The notes beneath the pieces are model-generated. The model ran no database searches and was not told the DNA's origin. It worked only from the letters and a program-made list of their open reading frames with translations. Positions 7,892 to 13,839 of a DNA stretch of 15,817 nucleotides are shown here, piece by piece; position 1 is the stretch's first letter; each line of letters begins with the position of its first letter. The position numbers were made by a program, and so were the translations under genes. Origin of the DNA: Spirochaetaceae bacterium (GTDB taxonomy: Bacteria; Spirochaetota; Spirochaetia; Treponematales; Breznakiellaceae); NCBI GenBank assembly GCA_031258625.1, contig JAIRMO010000030.1, forward strand, positions 1-15,817. The letters are read 5' to 3'.

Positions 7892-8166
7892 ATACTCCAT
7901 GATGTTCCCGCTTCAAAAAGCGCCTCCGGAGCTATGTCTATATTTCCCCCATCCCAGGATGGAACCCCGTGATCAAGATAGACCTGATCAAATAACGCCT
8001 TCTCCCGTAAAGGCCGAAAACAGGGGGTATCCAACAAGGGGGCAAAATCGAACTCCCTCGTTTCCCCGGTGGAGAATTCAAGGCGCATACGGTAATCATC
8101 CAGAGGCTGGGCAACTATAACTTTTAGGAGCGGCACGGAGTTTATTATGCCGTCTTTTTCATACAT
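7888..8166 (-). CDS. DUF2442-domain protein, probable TA-type partner of the DUF4160 gene
   Basis: A 92-residue protein starting MYEKDGIINSVPLLKVI. The segment LDDYRMRLEFSTGETREFDFAPLL followed by Pro-Cys-Phe-Arg-Pro-Leu is the hallmark of DUF2442 proteins, which are often encoded next to DUF4160 proteins and suspected to form toxin-antitoxin pairs. The ATG at 8166 is preferred to a GTG at 8178 because TGAGGA lies 5 bases upstream; the TGA of the DUF4160 gene is part of that site. The stop falls after SWSI. A one-base shift just before the end would instead give a tail MEYMNDAGEKV whose TGA overlaps the PIN start, hinting that this gene's end is also frameshifted. The biochemical role is unknown. 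Confidence 0.7.
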   Translation of the reverse strand: MYEKDGIINSVPLLKVIVAQPLDDYRMRLEFSTGETREFDFAPLLDTPCFRPLREKALFDQVYLDHGVPSWDGGNIDIAPEALFEAGTSWSI

Positions 8167-8174
8167 GACATTCC

Positions 8175-8438
8175 TCACTGCAGGGGGGCTATTCTTTCAA
8201 AGGGGATTCCGCTGACTGCCCTATTCCATGCGGCATAAAGTTCTTCCTCATGGACGGCCAGCCAGGCCAATACAAGGCGCATTTCTTTGACCGGTAAACT
8301 CCCGCCGGTAGTTCCCCGTCAATACCGATGGACGCTTCGTACTCGTTATAAAAAACATGGATATGCGGTTTGTTATGCTGAACCGTATCCTTAAAGAGCA
8401 TTTTTATCACGATGTTACAAGCCCGCTTGTTCAGGCAT
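8175..8438 (-). pseudogene. DUF4160-domain gene with at least one frameshift
   Basis: The middle frame (GTG at 8410) reads MLFKDTVQHNKPHIHVFYNE then YEASIGIDGELPAG, the core of DUF4160. It then leaves the family. Restoring one T in the AAA run at 8296-8298 (plus strand) gives LPVKEMRLVLAWLAVHEEEL, an Ala-Trp-rich helix and an end at Gln-stop (8175), exactly as expected. The N-terminus is also out of frame: an ATG at 8438 with a GGGGAGAAG site 5 bases upstream encodes MPEQAGL then stop, while the family core continues from IVIKMLF in another frame. Intact members are about 80-90 residues. The family is a suspected TA component of unknown activity. This copy is very probably dead. Confidence 0.75.
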
Positions 8439-8443
8439 TATTC

Positions 8444-8463
8444 TTCTCCCCGGCGTCGTTCAT
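8444..8463. repeat. 20-bp gene-junction repeat, copy 2
   Basis: Exact copy of 7872-7891. On the minus strand it encodes MNDAGEK in one frame and supplies the ribosome-binding site before the DUF4160 start at 8438. Confidence 0.9.
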
Positions 8464-8476
8464 TTTGAAACCCCTC

Positions 8477-8713
8477 TCAAACGTACAGTCCAAGGCAACG
8501 GCTATTTCCATAAACAACGAATAAAACGTTCCCGGAGGCATTCCCCTCGCTTTGGTCTATACGTTCAATCCGGTGCGGGTCTCCAAAAACAAGCTGGGCA
8601 ACGTCAAAGCCGATGTTATGTTCCCTCCGGTTTATGATGTCCTTTTCGCTGTCCCATACAACCTTTCGGGCTCCTATAATCTTATAGTAATACTTACCGA
8701 TATTACTTATCAA
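8477..8713 (-). pseudogene. BrnT-like (DUF497) toxin remnant
   Basis: The frame reads KVVWDSEKDIINRREHNIGF then AQLVFGDPHRIERIDQSEGN, the first half of a BrnT-type RelE-fold ribonuclease toxin. The next expected part (an EERW-type segment) is missing: ASG runs directly into NVLFVVYG, after which the sequence leaves the family and stops. So there is an apparent in-frame internal deletion of about ten codons and loss of the C-terminal Arg/Ser-Ala-Arg segment. The only upstream in-frame start is a TTG at 8713, which lies inside a good promoter-like sequence, so the true start is probably lost too. No brnA antitoxin follows. Called a pseudogene. Confidence 0.6.
8684..8713 (-). promoter_or_regulatory. 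putative promoter of the small-gene cluster
   Basis: On the minus strand TTGATA (8713-8708), an 18-bp spacer and TACTAT (8689-8684) precede a GGAG motif. It would drive the BrnT-like, DUF4160, DUF2442, PIN and 86-residue genes as one transcript. Confidence 0.45.
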
Positions 8714-8777
8714 GAGATGTTTTCAGGGTTCTCCGGGGCATGAGGGGAAAGCCGCTGTCCGTGTCCGGGGCTTGGGC

Positions 8778-9146
8778 TTACATGGAAATGCTTAATTCCC
8801 GGCCATAGACACGGGCAATCCGTTCAAGGGTCTTTACCGTGGGATTCGCCTTGCGGGGGTTTTCCAGACGCTGGTAAGACTGGTAGGAAAGCCCCAGTTT
8901 CCGGGCTATGTCGGTTTGGCTCTGTTCCCCCCGGAGTTCCCGAAGCCGGAGGGATAGGGCGATATGGGGTGCTATAGGAACAGGATAGCCCTCTTTATAG
9001 GCAGGCGGGGGAATTGTGTTGCCCTGGGAAATATCGGCTTCCAGGCAGCCGTCAAGAGCTTCCTTTGCCATTGCCAGAGCTTCCTCTAGGGAAAACCCAC
9101 AGGTAACGATATTGGCCATGTCGGGGAACTGGGCTATATATTCATC
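8778..9146 (-). pseudogene. hicB: hicB-like antitoxin with C-terminal HTH, N-terminus lost
   Basis: The protein has a HicB-type partial RNase H-like domain (DEYIAQFPDMANIVTCGFS, then LEEALAMAKEALDGCLEAD). After a linker comes an Xre-type helix-turn-helix (SQTDIARKLGLSYQSYQRLE) and a C-terminal ARVYGRELSISM. HicB proteins neutralise HicA and repress their own operon. The usual first beta-strand before DEYIAQFPD is missing, and the frame runs without a stop back through hicA sequence into the dispersed repeat, giving a 187-codon open frame from 9341 whose first third is not HicB. An internal ATG exists at 9119, inside the domain. Most likely the end product of a deletion that joined hicA to hicB; the HTH half could still be expressed. 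Confidence 0.7.
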
Positions 9147-9282
9147 GAAAAGGAACAGAGACAGGGCGGCGGACGGCTTTGATAAACACATGATGGGAGC
9201 CGTTAATTCTATCCAACACCCAGCCGTAAGCTTCAAGTTCCACCGATACTTCCCTTGCCGTTGTGGTTGCAATGTACAGCAT
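9142..9282 (-). pseudogene. hicA: hicA-like toxin remnant, C-terminus lost
   Basis: A 46-residue frame from the ATG at 9282 reads AREVSVELEAYGWVLDRING then SHHVFIKAVRRPVSVPFR-stop. This is the HicA mRNA-interferase core: the GW motif, the Arg-x-x-Gly-Ser-His-His segment with the catalytic His, and the RPVSVP strand. The final helix, normally another 15-25 residues, is absent because the sequence changes to hicB at about 9144-9150 in another frame. The gene lacks a clear ribosome-binding site; its AT-rich start (TACAAT a few bases upstream) abuts the dispersed repeat. Order hicA then hicB is the usual one. Activity is unlikely. Confidence 0.7.
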
Positions 9283-9296
9283 ATATATTGTATTAC

Positions 9297-9439
9297 CAGG
9301 ATAAACGCATAGAAATTCGCGTCCTCCTCTTTTGGGCGCATTTCCGGCGCGCTGCGCCGGAAACCGGGCTTTCCGTTCTATTACGTTTTGACAGGTTTCC
9401 TGTCAAAACGTATTCCACTCCAATCCCTTGCGCGTTTCC
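9297..9439 (-). repeat. dispersed structured repeat, copy A
   Basis: 143 bp that align with 15693-15817. Both ends are nearly identical (CAGGAtAAACGCATAGAA at one end, AATCCCTTGCGCGTTTCC at the other), with a variable middle. Copy A holds a perfect 10-bp hairpin (9341-9350 with 9354-9363) and a 14-bp perfect hairpin (9382-9395 with 9399-9412). Minus strand is given as the likely transcribed strand because the paired copy keeps a G-U pair only in that orientation. Confidence 0.8.
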
Positions 9440-9489
9440 CCCGGGAACCTTTTTCTCCGTTATGACAACGGTAAACAGGCGGCAGACGA

Positions 9490-9507
9490 TTCTATGCGTT
9501 TATCCTG
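9490..9507 (+). repeat. 18-bp inverted copy of the repeat end
   Basis: TTCTATGCGTTTATCCTG is the exact reverse complement of 9297-9314. Together they flank a 211-bp segment like terminal inverted repeats of a MITE. No target-site duplication is evident. Confidence 0.75.
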
Positions 9508-9526
9508 TTGAATTGCTGAAAACGCT

Positions 9527-9554
9527 TTGCTTTTTTTGATATCCGTGTTATAGT
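9527..9554 (+). promoter_or_regulatory. putative promoter of the aldehyde dehydrogenase gene
   Basis: TTGCTT (9527-9532), a 16-bp spacer and TATAGT (9549-9554, 5 of 6) give a predicted start near 9561 and a leader of about 60 bases. The -35 is weak (3 of 6). Confidence 0.4.
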
Positions 9555-9557
9555 AGG

Positions 9558-9590
9558 GGCAGTCTCGAAACGGCGGACTTTGAGGCTGCC
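9558..9590 (+). promoter_or_regulatory. hairpin in the aldehyde dehydrogenase leader
   Basis: GGCAGTCTC (9558-9566) pairs with GAGGCTGCC (9582-9590), nine pairs with one T-G wobble and a 15-base loop. It sits at the predicted transcription start, so it may be an operator palindrome or an RNA leader structure. Confidence 0.45.
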
Positions 9591-9621
9591 TCATTGAAAC
9601 CGCTTCGTAGGGAGAGGCGCA

Positions 9622-11103
9622 ATGGCTGACATCGGAAAAAAAATACGGGCCGCCCGGCAGGCGCAGATCCTCTGGGGGGGGCTTGCTTATGGGGAACGGG
9701 CCGGGCATCTCAAAAAGGCCGCCCTTTACCTGGGGGATCATATTGATGAACTCACGGAGCTGATCCACCGGGAAAACGGCAAGGTAAAGATCGACGCCCT
9801 GGCCGCGGAGGTACTCCCCGCGGTAATGGCCCTTGGGTATTATATCAAAAGGGGAAGGCAGTTTCTGGCTTCCCGGCCCCTGCGGGGGGGAAACCTCCTC
9901 ATGTTCAACAAAAAAAGCCGGATGATCTATAAGCCCTATGGGGTGGTGGGGATCATCTCCCCCTGGAATTACCCCTTTGCCATCCCCTTTTCCGAGGCGG
10001 TCATGGCCCTGCTCGCGGGAAACGCCGTGATCCTCAAGGTCGCTTCGGACACCCCCGGGGTGGGCCGGGCGCTGGAGGCGGTGTTTGCCGCCGCGTCTTT
10101 ACCGGATGACCTTTTCTCCTATGTCGAAATACCCGGAAAGGAGGCCGGCCCGGCTTTTATCGCCGGCGGGGTGGACAAGCTCTTTTTTACCGGGTCCACC
10201 TCGGTGGGCCGGGAACTCATGGCCCTGGCCGCCCCCCGGCTGCTTCCCCTGGTGCTGGAGCTGGGGGGCGCCGACGCCGCCATAATCCGCGCCGATGCGG
10301 ATACGGACCGGGCCGCCGCGGGGATCCTCTGGGCGGGTTTTTCCAACGCCGGCCAGTCCTGCGGGGGGGCCCAGCGGATCCTGGTCCACCGGGAGATATA
10401 CGAGCCTTTCCTGGAAAAACTCTGCGTCCTGGTACAAAACCTTAAAGTAGGGGCGGAGGGCGATATGGGCCCCATGACCACCCTCCGGCAGAAACGGGCG
10501 GTGGAAAAGCAGGTTGAGGCCTGCCTCAGCGGCGGCGCCCGGATAGCCGCCCAAAGCCCCGGGGGCAGCTTCCGGGACGACGGCCTTTTTGCCCCGGCCC
10601 TGGTGCTTACCGGGGTAACGGAAACCATGCCGGTCATGGCGGAGGAGATCTTCGGCCCCGTGGTGGCGGTGGTTCCCGTGGCGGACGATGAGGAGGCCCT
10701 GCGGATTGCCAACGGGTCGTCCTATGGGCTTACCGGGTCGGTCTGGTCCCGGAATCACCGCCGGGCAAAGGAGATCGCCGCCCGGATCAACGCCGGGGCG
10801 GTGATGGTAAACGATCACCTCATGTCCCACGGCCTCGCGGAGACCCCCTGGGGGGGCTTTGGCGATTCCGGCCTGGGCAGGACCCACGGCGAAGCGGGCT
10901 TCCGGGAGATGTTGAAAGCCCAGGTGGTGGTGGACGATATCCTCCCCGGGGCCAGGCGGAACCTCTGGTGGCAGCCCTATTCGGAACGGACCTACCGGGG
11001 GATCCGGGCCATCACGGAGTTGTTGGCGGGAACCACCCTGGGCCGGCGGATCAAAGCCCTCCCCCAGGTCATGAAGATCGTTTTCCGTTATTGGGAAAAA
11101 TGA
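9622..11103 (+). CDS. NAD(P)-dependent aldehyde dehydrogenase
   Basis: A 493-residue member of the aldehyde dehydrogenase superfamily, which oxidises aldehydes to acids with NAD(P)+. Visible signatures are PWNYP (114-118, oxyanion-hole Asn116), GSTSVG (191-196, cofactor loop), ELGGADAA with general-base Glu213, AGQSCGGAQRI with catalytic Cys247, and EEIFGPVV (341-348). Length is normal. The C-terminal tail after about 440 (including WWQPYSERTYRG) extends beyond the usual end. The ATG at 9622 follows GGGAGAGG. The substrate cannot be told from sequence; a catabolic or detoxifying role is possible. The gene has its own promoter-like sequence and overlaps the convergent DRTGG gene by 16 bp, with no room for a terminator. 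An eight-G run (9674-9681) lies in codons 18-20. Confidence 0.92.
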   Translation: MADIGKKIRAARQAQILWGGLAYGERAGHLKKAALYLGDHIDELTELIHRENGKVKIDALAAEVLPAVMALGYYIKRGRQFLASRPLRGGNLLMFNKKSRMIYKPYGVVGIISPWNYPFAIPFSEAVMALLAGNAVILKVASDTPGVGRALEAVFAAASLPDDLFSYVEIPGKEAGPAFIAGGVDKLFFTGSTSVGRELMALAAPRLLPLVLELGGADAAIIRADADTDRAAAGILWAGFSNAGQSCGGAQRILVHREIYEPFLEKLCVLVQNLKVGAEGDMGPMTTLRQKRAVEKQVEACLSGGARIAAQSPGGSFRDDGLFAPALVLTGVTETMPVMAEEIFGPVVAVVPVADDEEALRIANGSSYGLTGSVWSRNHRRAKEIAARINAGAVMVNDHLMSHGLAETPWGGFGDSGLGRTHGEAGFREMLKAQVVVDDILPGARRNLWWQPYSERTYRGIRAITELLAGTTLGRRIKALPQVMKIVFRYWEK

Positions 11104-11447
11104 GGGGTTGCTCCGGCCCGGTGTAAAAGGCCGTAAAGCTCCCCGGAAAGGGCGAACTGGTTTTTCCCGGTCCTCAGCAGGGCGATGCGCTGTTCCCGGG
11201 CGGTCGTTTCCATGTCCCGGGGGACGGGCCGGGAATTACAGATGATAATAACCGGGATGCGTTTCAGGGCCGCCACGGCCACGGTGTTTTTATGGGCCTG
11301 GATGGTCAACAGGGCGTCCCCTTCCGCGGCGTGGGCCAGCACGTCCGAAAGCAGGTCCGACGTATACCCCCCCCGGAGGGGTATATCCTCAAATTCGTCC
11401 TGGATGATTTCGGCCCCCAGGATACGCGCGGCTTCCCGGATCGTCAT
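11088..11447 (-). CDS. DRTGG-domain protein
   Basis: A 119-residue single-domain protein. The pattern LRGGYTSDLLSDVLAHA, GDALLTIQAHKNTVAVAAL and IPVIIICNSRPV then ELYGLL matches the DRTGG domain, a small alpha/beta fold also found in phosphotransacetylases and in CBS-containing regulators. Free-standing versions are often encoded near [FeFe]-hydrogenase genes and anti-sigma-like ATPases in anaerobes, where a regulatory or ligand-sensing role is suspected; no hydrogenase gene is in this window. The ATG at 11447 has AAGGGGA upstream. It lies 43 bp after the nuclease-like gene on the same strand and may be cotranscribed with it. Exact function is unknown. Confidence 0.8.
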   Translation of the reverse strand: MTIREAARILGAEIIQDEFEDIPLRGGYTSDLLSDVLAHAAEGDALLTIQAHKNTVAVAALKRIPVIIICNSRPVPRDMETTAREQRIALLRTGKNQFALSGELYGLLHRAGATPHFSQ

Positions 11448-11490
11448 CCATTCCCCTTAAAAACGCATCCCCCGGCGGCTAAAAACACCC

Positions 11491-12105
11491 CTACCATTCC
11501 CGGGGGATAAAACCATCGGGGACATCTATCTTCGCCGTATCCCCCGCTTGCTCGATCACAAAAAAACCGCTTTTTATGGCAAAGGGTTTTACCCCCTCGG
11601 GAATTACCGCCCCCGCCACCGCCCCCAGGAACTTCCGCGAATCCTGGTGTTCGTCGGCATAAACCCGCAGTTTGCCCATCCGGTCGATATGTTCTTTGAC
11701 GTCATCAACGGTCAACTTTGACTTTACTTCCACCGCCAGGGCGACGCTGCCGTTTTCAAGGAGGACGTCAACCTCCGTCAGGAACGAATTATCGGCATCC
11801 TTAATTTCCACATCGATGCTGGTTTTTCTAAACTGAAAACCATAGCTTTTGAATTTTTCCAGAAGATTAGGCGCCACGAGATGTTCGACCAATTCCCCCA
11901 CCCGGTTGCCCAATTTGCTGATTTTACGGTCCGTTTCCCGGGACATCTCCCGGATGCGGTGATCCGTTTCCCAAGACATCTCCCGGATCTGACGGTCCGT
12001 TTCCCGGGACATCTCCTGAATCCGGCGGTCCGTTTCCTGAAACATGGCCCATACTTTTTCAAAGGTCAGGCCCATTTGGGGTTCGCGGTGGGTTTCCGTA
12101 CTCAT
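11491..12105 (-). CDS. coiled-coil protein with PD-(D/E)XK-like domain (DUF3782-type)
   Basis: A 204-residue protein. Residues about 24-67 are four 11-residue repeats (ETDRRIQEMSR type) forming a coiled coil. Then GNRVGELVEHLVAPNLLEKF leads into a domain with TEVDVLLENG and ALAVEVKSK, giving the spaced Glu71, Asp113 and Glu126-Val-Lys128 of the PD-(D/E)XK nuclease fold. Such proteins are widespread and often multicopy in cyanobacteria and spirochaetes; whether they cut DNA is not established. The start at 12105 is chosen over the farther in-frame ATG at 12225 because that extension has no family character and contains a strong promoter. There is no Shine-Dalgarno sequence at 12105. A structural nuclease relative without activity is the alternative. 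Confidence 0.75.
   Translation of the reverse strand: MSTETHREPQMGLTFEKVWAMFQETDRRIQEMSRETDRQIREMSWETDHRIREMSRETDRKISKLGNRVGELVEHLVAPNLLEKFKSYGFQFRKTSIDVEIKDADNSFLTEVDVLLENGSVALAVEVKSKLTVDDVKEHIDRMGKLRVYADEHQDSRKFLGAVAGAVIPEGVKPFAIKSGFFVIEQAGDTAKIDVPDGFIPREW
11905..12036 (-). repeat. four tandem 33-bp coding repeats
   Basis: Four in-frame 33-bp units encode ETDRRIQEMSR, ETDRQIREMSW, ETDHRIREMSR and ETDRKISKLGN. They could expand or contract by recombination and change coiled-coil length in steps of 11 residues. Confidence 0.85.
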
Positions 12106-12113
12106 ATATAAAA

Positions 12114-12143
12114 AATATATACTCCCTTTGATATACCTGTCAA
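12114..12143 (-). promoter_or_regulatory. promoter of the coiled-coil gene, leaderless geometry
   Basis: On the minus strand a perfect -35 TTGACA (12143-12138), an 18-bp spacer and TATATT (12119-12114) end 8 bases before the ATG at 12105, so the transcript would have at most one or two leader bases. Confidence 0.6.
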
Positions 12144-12196
12144 CATGAATTTTTCCGCCCTGGGCGGCCGGTTGTGAGGAAATTCCTTTTGCTTTC

Positions 12197-13015
12197 CTAG
12201 CCTTTTCCCAGGATATACCGTTCAATAATTTCGGCTACCCCGTCGTTGTCGTTGGTTTTTTCGGTGATAAATTCAGCGATATCCTTGATTCGATCGTCCC
12301 CGTTCACCATGGCAACCCCCACCCCGGCCCAGCGTATCATGGCCTCGTCGTTCATGGAATCCCCAATGGCAAGTACCGCTTCCCGGGGTACGTTGAGTTT
12401 TTCCGCCACCGCTGCCAGGGCTGTTCCTTTGTCGGTATGGGAGGGAAGGATCTCCAAAAAATAGGGTTTACTGGTAAAAATAGTGGCTTCCTCACCGATA
12501 TAGGTCCGGATCAGGCTCTCCAGGGGGCGGAGCGTCATGGGATCCCCCGGTATCAGGAGCTTATGGCAGCCCGCTTCCACCATACTCCGGAAATTTTCCA
12601 CCACCACCTGCCTCAGCCCGGTTATTTTTTGATCATAATCGGCAAATTCATTGGACTGGGAGACATACATGATATCGTCTTCATAAATTTGAACGGAAAA
12701 ACCCTCCGCCGCCGCCAAATCGTAAGCCGTCAGGGCCGTCGAAGCGGGGAGTTGTATGTCGGCGATGATATTTCCCGTATCGCTTTCCTGAATCATGGTC
12801 CCATTATTACAGATCAAATATCCGGGCCGTTTGTGGAGTCCCAGAAGCCGGGCGAATCGTTCCATGGCCGCGGGGATCCTGCCGGAGGCCAGAACCACCA
12901 CCACACCGGCCGCCTCAGCCCGTTTAATCGTATTCCTGGTCCTAAAGGAGATGCTGAGGTCAGACCGTAAAAGGGTGTCGTCCAGATCAATGGCAAGCAT
13001 ACGAATCGCTGTCAT
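12197..13015 (-). CDS. Cof-type HAD-IIB hydrolase (sugar or cofactor phosphatase)
   Basis: A 272-residue cytoplasmic phosphatase of the haloacid dehalogenase superfamily, type IIB. It shows motif I DLDDTL (nucleophile Asp10, acid Asp12), motif II ASGR (Ser44), motif III Lys196 and motif IV GDSMND (218-223), with a cap domain about 85-185. Family members dephosphorylate sugar phosphates, pyridoxal or riboflavin phosphates with Mg2+; the substrate cannot be chosen here. Length is typical. The ATG at 13015 has no close Shine-Dalgarno sequence; AAGAGG lies too far (13 bases). A promoter-like sequence ends 6 bases before it. It is divergent from parA with 65 bp between the starts and 91 bp upstream of the coiled-coil gene. 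Confidence 0.9.
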   Translation of the reverse strand: MTAIRMLAIDLDDTLLRSDLSISFRTRNTIKRAEAAGVVVVLASGRIPAAMERFARLLGLHKRPGYLICNNGTMIQESDTGNIIADIQLPASTALTAYDLAAAEGFSVQIYEDDIMYVSQSNEFADYDQKITGLRQVVVENFRSMVEAGCHKLLIPGDPMTLRPLESLIRTYIGEEATIFTSKPYFLEILPSHTDKGTALAAVAEKLNVPREAVLAIGDSMNDEAMIRWAGVGVAMVNGDDRIKDIAEFITEKTNDNDGVAEIIERYILGKG

Positions 13016-13021
13016 GGTATA

Positions 13022-13050
13022 AGAATAACCTCTTAAGCGCTACTATTCAA
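13022..13050 (-). promoter_or_regulatory. putative promoter of the HAD gene, leaderless geometry
   Basis: On the minus strand TTGAAT (13050-13045), a 17-bp spacer and TATTCT (13027-13022) end 6 bases before the ATG at 13015, placing the start on the A of the ATG. Confidence 0.45.
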
Positions 13051-13080
13051 TAGCAATAAAAAGTAATATTATGTTATAGT

Positions 13081-13839
13081 ATGGGTAAAGTATACGTTTT
13101 TGTTAATCAAAAGGGAGGGGTGGGGAAAACAACGTCAGCCATCAATATAGGCGCCTTCCTCGCCGTCGCGGGAAAATCGGTTCTTCTCGTGGACTTTGAT
13201 TCTCAGGCGAACCTTTCCAGCGGTATTGGGGTCGGCTCGGCCAAACCCGGCAGTTATGAGCTTATTTCCGGTTCCGTCCCCATCGATCAGGCCGTCCGAA
13301 GCACCGCCATCCCTGAGCTTTCGGTGATCCCCGCGGGTATCGATCTGTCCGGGGCGGCGGTGGAGCTTATTGAACAGAAGAACCGGGAATTTTATCTCCG
13401 AAATTCCCTGGAACCGGTGAGGGACCACTATGATTTTATCCTGATCGACTGCCCCCCCTCCCTGGGAGTGCTTACCCTGAACGGCCTGGTGGCCGCCGAT
13501 GCGGTACTCATCCCCATGCAGTGTGAATATTTTGCCATGGAAGGGCTGTCCCTCCTCCTGAGTACCATTAAACGGATTCAAAAGGGCCTTAATCCCGTGC
13601 TGAGTATCGGGGGGATCTTTTTCACCATGTACGATTCCCGGACCAGGCTTGCCCAGGAGGTGATAAAACAGGTGAGCGGCTATTTTAAAAACCTGGTTTT
13701 TTCCACGGTGATACCCCGGAACGTCCGGCTCTCGGAAGCCCCCTCCCATGGGTTATCCATTTTCCAGTACGACCCTCAATGTTCCGGCGCCCGGGCCTAT
13801 AAAAGCCTGGCCGATGAGGTGCTGATCCGTGCCCTCTAA
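13081..13839 (+). CDS. parA: ParA/Soj chromosome-partitioning ATPase
   Basis: A 252-residue ParA-type ATPase that with ParB and parS segregates the replication-origin region. The deviant Walker A motif KGGVGKTT (11-18) has the signature Lys11 and Lys16, DFDSQAN (38-44) is the A' motif and LIDCPPSLG (121-129) the Walker B. It lacks an N-terminal DNA-binding extension, as in chromosomal Soj proteins. The ATG at 13081 is preferred since MGKVYVFVNQKGG fits the family start; no ribosome-binding site precedes it and TATAGT abuts the codon. parB begins 11 bp before its end, so the two are coupled. No canonical parS site (inverted GTTTCAC type) was seen in the window. Confidence 0.95.
   Translation: MGKVYVFVNQKGGVGKTTSAINIGAFLAVAGKSVLLVDFDSQANLSSGIGVGSAKPGSYELISGSVPIDQAVRSTAIPELSVIPAGIDLSGAAVELIEQKNREFYLRNSLEPVRDHYDFILIDCPPSLGVLTLNGLVAADAVLIPMQCEYFAMEGLSLLLSTIKRIQKGLNPVLSIGGIFFTMYDSRTRLAQEVIKQVSGYFKNLVFSTVIPRNVRLSEAPSHGLSIFQYDPQCSGARAYKSLADEVLIRAL

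Noticed and set aside
10099..10887. 262-codon frame antisense to the aldehyde dehydrogenase gene
   Set aside because: Shadow frame in GC-rich coding DNA; the sense strand carries all catalytic motifs.
12150..12180. CCGCCCTGGGCGG palindrome after the HAD gene as a terminator
   Set aside because: The stem is followed by A residues rather than a T run on the transcribed strand.
13015..13081. parS site near parAB
   Set aside because: No sequence close to the inverted GTTTCAC/GTGAAAC consensus was seen here or elsewhere in the window.
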